From Phycisphaerae bacterium (GTDB lineage Bacteria > Planctomycetota > Phycisphaerae > Phycisphaerales > Phycisphaeraceae): a DNA stretch of 11,694 bases. Where the stretch lies: NCBI GenBank assembly GCA_002688155.1, contig NZCH01000062.1, positions 1 to 11,694 on the forward strand, read 5' to 3'. The translations under genes and the position numbers were made by a program. Each line of letters opens with the position of its first letter. The stretch's first letter is position 1. Shown piece by piece: positions 1-5,721 of the stretch. Below the pieces are notes generated by a model, which worked only from the letters and a program-made list of their open reading frames with translations, had not been told where the DNA came from and searched no databases.

Positions 1-105
1 AACCGTTGCTTGCCATCCTTGGCCATACTGACATGATCGGATCAATGGCACACGGGGCGCCGAAAACTGTGAACAGTTACCTTCGTGACGAATCATTCGG
101 GCCAT
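1..105 (-). CDS. Possible N-terminal part of an unidentified protein, cut by the left window edge
   Basis: A minus-strand frame opens with ATG at 105 and stays open for all 35 codons to the window edge. It would begin MARMIRHEGNCSQFSAPRVP. Its main support is a very good Shine-Dalgarno sequence, AAGGAG, six bases before the ATG, better than that of any other gene here. It lies just downstream of the symporter gene on the same strand, behind a hairpin that could terminate that transcript. Against it, fewer than half of the third codon positions are G or C, which is unlike the high-GC genes nearby, and I recognise no motif. The remainder of the gene, if real, is outside the window, so no function can be given. 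Confidence 0.3.
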   Translation of the reverse strand, partial: MARMIRHEGNCSQFSAPRVPLIRSCQYGQGWQATV

Positions 106-141
106 GTTGCGCTCCTTGCTGTGTTGAAACCAAACCATCCG

Positions 142-168
142 GCGCGGCCCGCTTCGGCGGACCCGCGC
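142..168 (-). terminator. Hairpin after the symporter gene, candidate terminator
   Basis: A strong GC-rich inverted repeat starts five bases past the symporter stop codon. The outer arms GCGCGG (142-147) and CCGCGC (163-168) pair over 6 bp. After a small internal mismatch, CCGC (149-152) pairs with GCGG (157-160) around a four-base loop that reads TTCG on the plus strand. On the minus strand the hairpin is followed by a mixed T/G tract (ATGGTTTGGTTTC), not a clean T-run. It is therefore a plausible but imperfect intrinsic terminator. Confidence 0.45.
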
Positions 169-172
169 ACAC

Positions 173-1495
173 TCACCCGGGTTGTGCGTGCTCATCATCG
201 GGCGCAATGCGTGTGATGATCTTCGCGCCCACGGCGTCGCCCCATACGTTGACGGTCGTCCGGCACATGTCGAGGATGCGGTCGATGCCCAGGATGATGC
301 CGATCGCCGCCAGCGGCAACACCTTGTCACCGCCCAGTGAGCCGTTGACCGCCTCGACGACGATCACCATGGTCACCAGCCCCGCAGACGGAATGCCCGC
401 TGCGCCCACCGCCGCGAGCGTCGCTGTGAACACGATGATAAGCAATTCGGTCATGCCCAGTTCGATGCCGAAACATTGAAAGAGGAACACGACGGCGACG
501 GCTTCGTACAGTGCCGTGCCATCCATGTTGACCGTCGCGCCCAGCGGCAGTACGAACTCTGCGGACTTTTTCGATACGCCGCCTTCACGTTGCGACGTTT
601 CGATCGTGACCGGCAGTGTTGCGCTGGACGAGTCGGTGCCGAACGCGGTCATCAGCGCATCTTTCATCTGCCACATATACCGGTAGGGGTTTGTCTTGCC
701 GAACGCCCATAGCACGAGCGGCAAAACTATCGCGCCGTGAATGAGCAGGCCGACGATCACCGTGACCACGTACATCGACAGCGGCCCGAACAGGTTCAGT
801 GTGCCGATGCGCGCGACCGTCCATGCGACCAGCGCGAGTACGCCGATCGGCGCCAGGTACAGGATCCACTCGACCAGCTTCATAATGGCGGCGAACACGC
901 CTTCGAACACGCGCAGTACGGGCTTTCCCTTCTCACCCACCACGATCAACACGATGCCGAAGATGAGTGAAAACGTGATGACCGGCAGCATTTTGCCCTG
1001 GGCGGCGGCGGCGACGGGGTTGCTGGGCACGATCTGGCTGGTGATGTTTTTGACCGCACCCCAAAGCCCTGTGCCGCTGGCGCCGCCGACGCGCTGCTGC
1101 GCGGTCGACCCGGACGCCTCAAACTCTGTGACGGCTTCGTCGCGCAGTGCCAGGTCGAAATCACCGCCGGGGTGAATCGTCGAGACCAGCACCACGCCGA
1201 TGACCACCGCGATGAGCATCGTTGAAAAGTAGTAAAACAGCGTGGTGAAGCCGACGCGCCCGAGTTTGGACGGGTCGCCGATCGACGCGACGCCGACGAG
1301 CACGCTCGACGCGATCAGCGGAATCAGCACCATCTTCAGCAGGCCCATGAAGAAGGTCTTGCCAACGAAGCTGAGCCCTTCGAGCCAGCCGTCAGGGACG
1401 GCCCCATCGTACATTTGATAAAGCACCTCGCCCAAAATCGCTCCAAGGACCAGGCCGATGAGGATGCCGATGGTGACGAAAGTGTGTTTGGACAT
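173..1495 (-). CDS. Dicarboxylate/amino acid:cation (Na+ or H+) symporter, DAACS family
   Basis: A 440-residue inner-membrane secondary transporter of the glutamate/C4-dicarboxylate family (GltPh, GltP, DctA). It imports acidic amino acids or dicarboxylates using a cation gradient, and its length is normal for bacterial members. The family signatures are all visible: the serine-rich tip of hairpin 1 (TDSSSATLP, residues 287-295), the NMDGT cation-binding motif of TM7 (323-327), the hairpin 2 tip AAGIPSAG (365-372), and the TM8 motif with D405, D409, R412, T413, N416 and D420. R412 aligns with GltPh Arg397, which binds the side-chain carboxylate, so an acidic substrate is expected rather than a neutral one. 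A non-conserved, polar stretch at about 108-145 sits between transmembrane segments. An AGGTG lies nine bases before the ATG, a modest ribosome site. The exact substrate (Glu, Asp, succinate, malate) cannot be read from sequence. Confidence 0.93.
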   Translation of the reverse strand: MSKHTFVTIGILIGLVLGAILGEVLYQMYDGAVPDGWLEGLSFVGKTFFMGLLKMVLIPLIASSVLVGVASIGDPSKLGRVGFTTLFYYFSTMLIAVVIGVVLVSTIHPGGDFDLALRDEAVTEFEASGSTAQQRVGGASGTGLWGAVKNITSQIVPSNPVAAAAQGKMLPVITFSLIFGIVLIVVGEKGKPVLRVFEGVFAAIMKLVEWILYLAPIGVLALVAWTVARIGTLNLFGPLSMYVVTVIVGLLIHGAIVLPLVLWAFGKTNPYRYMWQMKDALMTAFGTDSSSATLPVTIETSQREGGVSKKSAEFVLPLGATVNMDGTALYEAVAVVFLFQCFGIELGMTELLIIVFTATLAAVGAAGIPSAGLVTMVIVVEAVNGSLGGDKVLPLAAIGIILGIDRILDMCRTTVNVWGDAVGAKIITRIAPDDEHAQPG

Positions 1496-1563
1496 AGTGG
1501 GGGCACCTGGATCGCTATGGGATTACATCATGAAGAACATCAAGGATAACGTGTATCGAGCTG

Positions 1564-1576
1564 AATTGATTCAATT
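1564..1576. repeat. Short AT-rich palindrome upstream of the symporter gene
   Basis: AATTGA and TCAATT form perfect 6-bp arms around a single base, AATTGATTCAATT, about 70 bp upstream of the symporter start in an otherwise GC-rich region. It has the shape of an operator half-site pair, but no regulator is encoded next to it and a 13-bp dyad in AT-rich spacer can arise by chance. The 224-bp spacer 1496-1719 holds nothing else I can support. The open frames in it show no recognisable protein. Confidence 0.25.
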
Positions 1577-1719
1577 TCTATTCTTCGTGCTCTTTATGGT
1601 GAAGGAGAATCCGAAACCCCGGGATCCGGTGCATCTGCGGTGCTGCGACTACCCGCTGTGGATTCGTTGTTTGTCTGTCACAGGTTTTAGGTACCTGGAT
1701 GTTTGAGTGCTTCTTCATC

Positions 1720-2655
1720 TCACCCGATGTTAGCCGCGTACTCGTCGAGTTTTTCGGTGAAGCCGGCGAGTTTGATGCCAAAGTCGTGCTCGACCTTTGA
1801 AGTATCGCAGATTGAGTCTTCCTGGCTCATGACGACCTGGTCCCAGTTGAACGGCATGCCGGGCAGTCGGCCGAGGATTTTCGCTTTCCAGGCGGGCATG
1901 GGCACAATCATTTTACACCGCGTTTTTGGCAGACGATCGCGTACAGCGGCGTACAACTCGGGGAACGTGTACCGCTCGGGGCCGCCCATCGGGTAGGTTT
2001 CGCCGATGGTGCGTGGATTCGTCAGCGCGTCAACGAAGCACTGCGCGACGTCGTCGACCCAAACGGGTTGAAGGTGGCCGCTGCCGCCGGCTCCGAACGG
2101 CCCGGCGCCGAAGTATGGCACGATCAGTGGCGGGTTGAAAAAGCTCGTCCACCAGGTCTTGATCAACTTCATGAACTCGCCGTCCGGCCCGTGGATGATC
2201 GAGGGGCGAATGATGGTCCAGTCCAACCCTGAATCGCGCACTGCCTGCTCGGCTTCCCATTTGGTCTTGTGGTAGTTGGCGACGGCGTTTGGCCGGGCTC
2301 CCAGCGCCGACATGTGCACCCAGCGGCTGACGCCTGCGTCTTTCGCGGCTTGCAGCAGGCGGGTCGTGGCATTGACGTGCAGGTTTTCGAACGTGATGCC
2401 GTTCATCGGATTTTCGTCGATGATTCCGATGAGGTGGATGACCGTGTCGGCGCCGTCGACCAGTTGCTCGACGCAACGGTCGTCGAATATGTCACCTTCA
2501 ATAGTGTGGGTGTTCCCGCTGGCGGCCGTGAGCCGCTTGCGGCTACGTACGAGCGCGCGCACGCGATGGCCACCCATGAGCAGTTTGGGCATGATATGCC
2601 TGCCGGCGAATCCGGTGGCACCGGTGATTGCGACGCATGAATGAGCCTCGGTCAT
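1720..2655 (-). CDS. NDUFA9-like atypical short-chain dehydrogenase / NAD(P)-binding epimerase-type protein
   Basis: An extended/atypical SDR with an N-terminal Rossmann fold. The dinucleotide-binding glycine motif TGATGFAG is at residues 11-18, S116 lies in HMSALGA, the YxxxK pair is Y128 and K132, and RPS (150-152) and PVWVDDVA (197-204) are typical of the complex I NDUFA9-like and NmrA-like groups. Bacterial members are usually annotated 'NAD-dependent epimerase/dehydratase' or 'complex I NDUFA9 subunit family'. A true role in complex I or on a sugar nucleotide is not shown here. I prefer the ATG at 2655 (311 aa) over the in-frame ATG at 2697 (325 aa): AGGAA precedes 2655 by nine bases, whereas no ribosome site precedes 2697, and the shorter form puts the Rossmann motif near the N-terminus as usual. 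The gene is divergent from hemC, with a dyad-rich spacer between. Confidence 0.88.
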   Translation of the reverse strand: MTEAHSCVAITGATGFAGRHIMPKLLMGGHRVRALVRSRKRLTAASGNTHTIEGDIFDDRCVEQLVDGADTVIHLIGIIDENPMNGITFENLHVNATTRLLQAAKDAGVSRWVHMSALGARPNAVANYHKTKWEAEQAVRDSGLDWTIIRPSIIHGPDGEFMKLIKTWWTSFFNPPLIVPYFGAGPFGAGGSGHLQPVWVDDVAQCFVDALTNPRTIGETYPMGGPERYTFPELYAAVRDRLPKTRCKMIVPMPAWKAKILGRLPGMPFNWDQVVMSQEDSICDTSKVEHDFGIKLAGFTEKLDEYAANIG

Positions 2656-2697
2656 GGACGTGCTTTCCTGGTCGGTGCCGGTCGGTTGTGTCAGCAT

Positions 2698-2735
2698 GTA
2701 GTCAATGGACTACCCGGCATGGTGCGATGCGGGTA
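2698..2735. repeat. Two adjacent dyads in the divergent epimerase/hemC promoter region
   Basis: The first dyad is GTAGTC (2698-2703) and GACTAC (2708-2713) around AATG, a perfect 6-bp stem. The second is TACCCGGCAT (2711-2720) and ATGCGGGTA (2727-2735) around GGTGCG, a 9-bp stem with one bulged G. They share the bases 2711-2713, so as RNA or cruciform they compete. The position between two divergent genes makes an operator or overlapping promoters plausible. No regulator gene is adjacent. Confidence 0.4.
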
Positions 2736-2739
2736 TGGT
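2734..2739 (+). promoter_or_regulatory. Candidate -10 element for hemC
   Basis: TATGGT lies 24 bp before the hemC ATG, at the edge of the second dyad. I see no convincing -35 at the right distance, so this is a weak call. The hemC ribosome site itself is clear: GGGAG, seven bases before ATG 2763. Confidence 0.2.
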
Positions 2740-2762
2740 AGTGTTCGCATGGGAGCGGTTCA

Positions 2763-3767
2763 ATGCGTCGCAGTCGTAAGCCGATCCGGATCGCGTCGCG
2801 CGTGAGCCCGCTGGCTCAGGCCCAGGCCCGTCAGGTGGGTGAGGCGCTGCATCGCGCGCACGGGGTCGAGATCGAGTACCACGGGATTGAGTCGGCGGGT
2901 GATCAGCAAGCCGACGCCGCGTTGACGGACGTTGGCGGCAAGGGTTTGTTTGCGCGCGCGGTCGAACAGCTGGTGCTCGATGGCACGGCGGATCTGGCGG
3001 TACACAGTTACAAGGATTTGCCTTCTGCCGGCGAGCAGCCGCGCACGGGACACCGGCATCGGCCTTCTGGTGGCGACCCGCGCGCGCGGCTGACGATCGC
3101 GGCTGTGCCGCGCCGCGAGGATCCGCGCGACTGCTTCATCGCGCACTCCGCGGCTGGATTTGATGATCTTCCCGACGGGGCGACGTTTGGCTCCGCCAGT
3201 CCGCGCCGCGCCGCCATGGCGCTGCGCATTCGCCCGGACCTGAACGTCCAGGTCCTGCGCGGCAACGTGCAAACACGGCTTGACAAGGTGCTTCAAGACC
3301 GGCAATGTGACGCGACGCTGATGGCTGTCGCGGGACTGCGCCGGCTGGGACTGGCCGAGCATGCCGGGCAGGTGATGGACCCGCACGCGATTTTACCCGC
3401 CGCCAGCCAGGGCGCGCTGGCGGTGCAATGTCTGATCGATGACCATCGCACGATTCAGCGATGTCTGTGCCTGAACCACGCATCGACGGCGGAGATGGTG
3501 CGTGTCGAACGGCAGGTCATCGCGAGCGTCGGTGGCGATTGCCATTCGCCGATCGCGGCGCACGCCGAGGCGCTGACGTTTAAAGCCGGGCTGTTTTGTC
3601 GCCTGCGCGCATGCGCACTGAGTCCGGATGGCGGGCGGGTCATTCAGTTCGACACCACTGCGCACGCCAATACGCTTCCGGCGCTCGTCGGTGCCGCGAT
3701 CAAAAGTCTGTACGAACAGGGCGCTCGTGAAGTACTGTCATTGTCGCCCGCGACGACGGCGGGTTAA
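2763..3767 (+). CDS. hemC: Porphobilinogen deaminase (hydroxymethylbilane synthase)
   Basis: A cytoplasmic enzyme that joins four porphobilinogen units into hydroxymethylbilane on a covalently bound dipyrromethane cofactor, in heme and other tetrapyrrole synthesis (EC 2.5.1.61). Visible signatures are IASRVSPLAQAQA (10-22), GGKGLF (58-63), AVHSYKDLP (79-87, catalytic Asp = D85), GSASPRR (143-149), LRGNVQTRLDKV (165-176) and ASQGALAVQ (214-222). The cofactor-attachment cysteine is C260 in GGDCHSPIAAHA, one residue longer than the common GGC form. At 334 residues it is somewhat long for the family (about 310). The extra length is mostly between D85 and REDPRD: 32 residues between KD and REDPRD, against 16 in E. 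coli HemC, apparently through an imperfect 42-bp duplication. A good GGGAG ribosome site fixes the start. hemD is not next to it. Function is confident; the effect of the insertion is unknown. Confidence 0.93.
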   Translation: MRRSRKPIRIASRVSPLAQAQARQVGEALHRAHGVEIEYHGIESAGDQQADAALTDVGGKGLFARAVEQLVLDGTADLAVHSYKDLPSAGEQPRTGHRHRPSGGDPRARLTIAAVPRREDPRDCFIAHSAAGFDDLPDGATFGSASPRRAAMALRIRPDLNVQVLRGNVQTRLDKVLQDRQCDATLMAVAGLRRLGLAEHAGQVMDPHAILPAASQGALAVQCLIDDHRTIQRCLCLNHASTAEMVRVERQVIASVGGDCHSPIAAHAEALTFKAGLFCRLRACALSPDGGRVIQFDTTAHANTLPALVGAAIKSLYEQGAREVLSLSPATTAG

Positions 3768-3848
3768 GGCAACCATGTCATGCTGTCTCTGCCGGCGGCG
3801 ATGAACATGGGCGGGCAGGACCTGCTCGCCATGTTGGCACGGTTTCCT

Positions 3849-3875
3849 GACCACATGCCCATGTGAAATGTGGTC
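3849..3875. repeat. Overlapping alternative hairpins downstream of hemC
   Basis: GACCACAT (3849-3856) and ATGTGGTC (3868-3875) form a perfect 8-bp stem with an 11-base loop. Inside it, CACATG (3852-3857) and CATGTG (3860-3865) form a competing 6-bp stem with a CC loop. No T-run follows, so a standard intrinsic terminator is unlikely. It could be a protein-binding dyad or chance. Confidence 0.3.
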
Positions 3876-4149
3876 CTGTGGCCCGGCGGCACGGCTCCCC
3901 GGCAGCGGGCTTCACGTGGATCTGCACTTCAATTGCGGCTGCGGCACGACCGAAATAGCTACGAAGGCAACGGTGCCTGGCGTTACGTACGAGTTCACCC
4001 GGCGCGCTGCTCACATCGAAAGCGTTGCACCGAACCTGACGTTTATGCCGTTGTGTAAAATCACGCCCGGTGGTGTGCAAGTCGGTCCGGGTGACATTCC
4101 GCAGATGTTCAAAGCGACAAATGAGGTGCCGTTGCAGTCAGGGCGTTGA
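3868..4149 (+). CDS. Hypothetical protein, 93 aa, weakly supported
   Basis: This is the only sizeable frame in the 494-bp gap between hemC and tpiA (3768-4261). About 70% of third codon positions are G or C, in keeping with genes here, and the C-terminal two thirds reads like a folded, mostly beta protein. Cysteines are at residues 4, 23, 25 and 63, with a CGC pair at 23-25. There is no signal peptide, membrane helix or motif that I recognise. The start is doubtful: no ribosome site precedes ATG 3868, and the ATG sits inside the right arm of a hairpin. A separate 28-codon frame (3780-3866) ends just before it, so the pair could also be remains of a decayed gene. The rest of the gap, apart from the hairpin and the tpiA promoter, shows nothing I can name. 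Confidence 0.33.
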   Translation: MWSCGPAARLPGSGLHVDLHFNCGCGTTEIATKATVPGVTYEFTRRAAHIESVAPNLTFMPLCKITPGGVQVGPGDIPQMFKATNEVPLQSGR

Positions 4150-4200
4150 GTTTCAAGTTTTGGGTGTTGTTTCTTCGCTGGGTGTCCGGGTGCCGGGGTA

Positions 4201-4227
4201 TTTACGGTCTGTCACCCATGCTATACT
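4201..4227 (+). promoter_or_regulatory. Candidate sigma70-type promoter for tpiA
   Basis: TATACT (4222-4227) is a good -10 match located 35 bp before the tpiA ATG. TTTACG (4201-4206) is a four-of-six -35 match, but with a short 15-bp spacer. The implied leader is about 28 bases. This supports tpiA being transcribed independently of hemC. Confidence 0.4.
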
Positions 4228-4261
4228 GCGCGTTTCGTGTTTTTCGGAGTTCCCGCAAGAA

Positions 4262-5035
4262 ATGTCACGCACCCCTTACGTTGGCGGCAATTGGAAGATG
4301 AACCTGCACGGGGACGAGGCCCTGGCGCTGGCACAATCGCTCGCGTCCGTCACGGCGATGTCCGGCCCGGCTGACGTCGTGATTTGTCCGGCGTTTATGT
4401 ATCTGTCGTCGGTTGGTGACGTACTTGCGAAAGCCGGCTCGTTGATCAAACTTGGGGCACAGGATTTTTACGCTCAGCCCAACGGTGCTTTCACCGGCGA
4501 GGTGAGTTTGTCGATGTTACGCGACGTGGGCGTGTCGGTTGTTCTCGTGGGTCATTCGGAACGCCGGCACGTGCTCGGTGAGCCGGACACGCTGATCAAC
4601 GAAAAAACGCTGGCCGCGCTCGAAGCCGACATGGAAGTGATTTTATGCGTCGGTGAAACGCTCGAGCAGCGCAAAGCGGGCAAGACCGATGCGATCAACT
4701 GGGGGCAGACCGGCTACGGTCTGGCGGGGGTGACCGCCGATCAGATGACGCGTGTGACGATTGCCTACGAACCGGTTTGGGCGATCGGCACGGGCATGAC
4801 CGCGACGCCCGGCGACGCGCAGAACGCGCACCAGGCGATTCGTGCATTCGTGCAGTTCGGTTTGTTCAATGAGTCCATCGCACAATCGATGCGGATCATG
4901 TACGGCGGCTCGGCCAAGCCGGCCAATGCCGGCGACCTCATCGCGCAGCCGGATGTTGACGGCTTTCTGGTCGGCGGCGCGTCTCTGGTGAGCGATGATT
5001 TTGCCGCCATCGTCGCCGCGACACAGGAGAATTGA
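4262..5035 (+). CDS. tpiA: Triosephosphate isomerase
   Basis: A cytoplasmic glycolytic enzyme interconverting dihydroxyacetone phosphate and glyceraldehyde 3-phosphate (EC 5.3.1.1). Its 257 residues form a single TIM barrel of usual length. Active-site residues are all present: N10 and K12 in GGNWKMN, H98 in GHSERR, E170 in AYEPVW, the phosphate loop 6 AIGTG (174-178), YGGS (214-217) and GG at 238-239. In loop 6 the residue after GTG is usually Lys (GTGKTA). Here it is Met179 (GTGMTA), a mild oddity in the lid hinge. The ATG at 4262 is chosen because the conserved N-terminus (YVGGNWKMN) begins five residues later. Upstream in-frame sequence is not TIM-like. GGAG lies 12 bases upstream, rather far. 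tpiA is commonly next to secG in bacteria, and it is here too, with a 105-bp gap. Confidence 0.96.
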   Translation: MSRTPYVGGNWKMNLHGDEALALAQSLASVTAMSGPADVVICPAFMYLSSVGDVLAKAGSLIKLGAQDFYAQPNGAFTGEVSLSMLRDVGVSVVLVGHSERRHVLGEPDTLINEKTLAALEADMEVILCVGETLEQRKAGKTDAINWGQTGYGLAGVTADQMTRVTIAYEPVWAIGTGMTATPGDAQNAHQAIRAFVQFGLFNESIAQSMRIMYGGSAKPANAGDLIAQPDVDGFLVGGASLVSDDFAAIVAATQEN

Positions 5036-5061
5036 CGGGACCCGCGATGGGCCGTCGATAG

Positions 5062-5076
5062 TATGATGATGTAATC
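5062..5076 (+). promoter_or_regulatory. -10-like element in the secG leader, shared with yicC
   Basis: TATGATGATGTAATC begins with a TATGAT hexamer 74 bp before the secG ATG. It matches the element before yicC at 13 of 15 positions. A TTGACG at 5032-5037 overlaps the tpiA stop but is 24 bp from TATGAT, too far for a normal -35. The repeat of the element is seen in the sequence; promoter function is inferred. Confidence 0.33.
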
Positions 5077-5140
5077 AACGGTCCATTTGGTACCATTTTT
5101 CGGACTACCCGCAATCAATGCGTCGTATCGGAATGTAAAA

Positions 5141-5626
5141 ATGATTTTAACTCTGGGTGCCTGGCACATCACGCTGATGGCGATTGGATTTGTGGTCGTG
5201 AGCCTGTTCATGCTCATGGTGGTGCTGATCCAGCGCCCCAAGGGCGGCGGCCTGGCTGGCGCGTTCGGGGGCGTTGGCGGAACGACCACCGCGTTTGGCG
5301 CCAAGACCGGCGATATTCTGACGATCGTCACAGTGGTTGGGTTTGTTCTGTTCCTGGCTCTGGCGATCGGGCTGAACCTCGCGATGATCCGCGAACATGA
5401 GCGTACGCCGTCCATCATCGGCCCGGCGCCTGGCGAAACCACTGAAACCACCGTCGACACCGACGCGGGCGATGCGCAGAAAGTGCCGGTCGGCGGGGTT
5501 GGTGACAAGTCGGTCACCATTGACGATGAAGCGGGTACGCGTACGTCCGTGCCGGCGGATACTCCCGTGCAAAGCGCACCTGGGCAAGACGCAGCAGGCG
5601 CAGCGGACGACACGCAAGACCCGTAG
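5141..5626 (+). CDS. secG: SecG, preprotein translocase subunit, with a long hydrophilic tail
   Basis: The small subunit of the SecYEG channel, which stimulates protein export through the inner membrane. The start at ATG 5141 (161 aa) is preferred over the in-frame ATG at 5087: GGAA precedes it by seven bases, and the first membrane helix then starts directly. TM1 is about residues 9-30, followed by the cytoplasmic family motif RPKGGGLAGAFGG (32-44) and a Phe-Gly pair (52-53). TM2 is about 59-80. After IREHER (83-88) comes a tail of roughly 75 residues rich in Asp, Thr, Pro and Ala. E. coli SecG has about 110 residues, so the tail is an extension of about 50. It looks disordered and I recognise no domain in it. 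The gene lies 105 bp after tpiA and about 95 bp before yicC, all on one strand. Confidence 0.93.
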   Translation: MILTLGAWHITLMAIGFVVVSLFMLMVVLIQRPKGGGLAGAFGGVGGTTTAFGAKTGDILTIVTVVGFVLFLALAIGLNLAMIREHERTPSIIGPAPGETTETTVDTDAGDAQKVPVGGVGDKSVTIDDEAGTRTSVPADTPVQSAPGQDAAGAADDTQDP

Positions 5627-5660
5627 TCGCATCGCGGTTTCCTGCTGCGAGCGCGCAGCC

Positions 5661-5675
5661 TATGATGTTCTAATC
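5661..5675 (+). promoter_or_regulatory. -10-like element in the yicC leader
   Basis: TATGATGTTCTAATC lies 47 bp before the yicC ATG and differs from the secG element at only two of 15 bases. TTTCCT at 5638-5643 sits 17 bp upstream, but matches a -35 at only three of six positions. It may mark a separate yicC-kinase transcript. Confidence 0.33.
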
Positions 5676-5721
5676 GCACTGGGCCTGACCGGGCCGGGGT
5701 TGGCTTTCTCAGAGTTTGAAC

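Noticed and set aside
6..479. Plus-strand frame at the left end that begins with LAILGHTDM, recalling the LLGH box of tyrosine recombinases
   Set aside because: No catalytic Arg or His-x-x-Arg or Tyr follows, and most of the frame is antisense to the symporter. The resemblance is only a few residues.
1458..1706. 82-codon plus-strand frame in the spacer upstream of the symporter
   Set aside because: It begins antisense inside the symporter, lacks a ribosome site, and its translation shows no family features.
4070..4261. N-terminal extension of triosephosphate isomerase back to ATG 4070
   Set aside because: The extra 64 residues have no TIM-like sequence, overlap the candidate promoter, and the family N-terminus begins right after ATG 4262.
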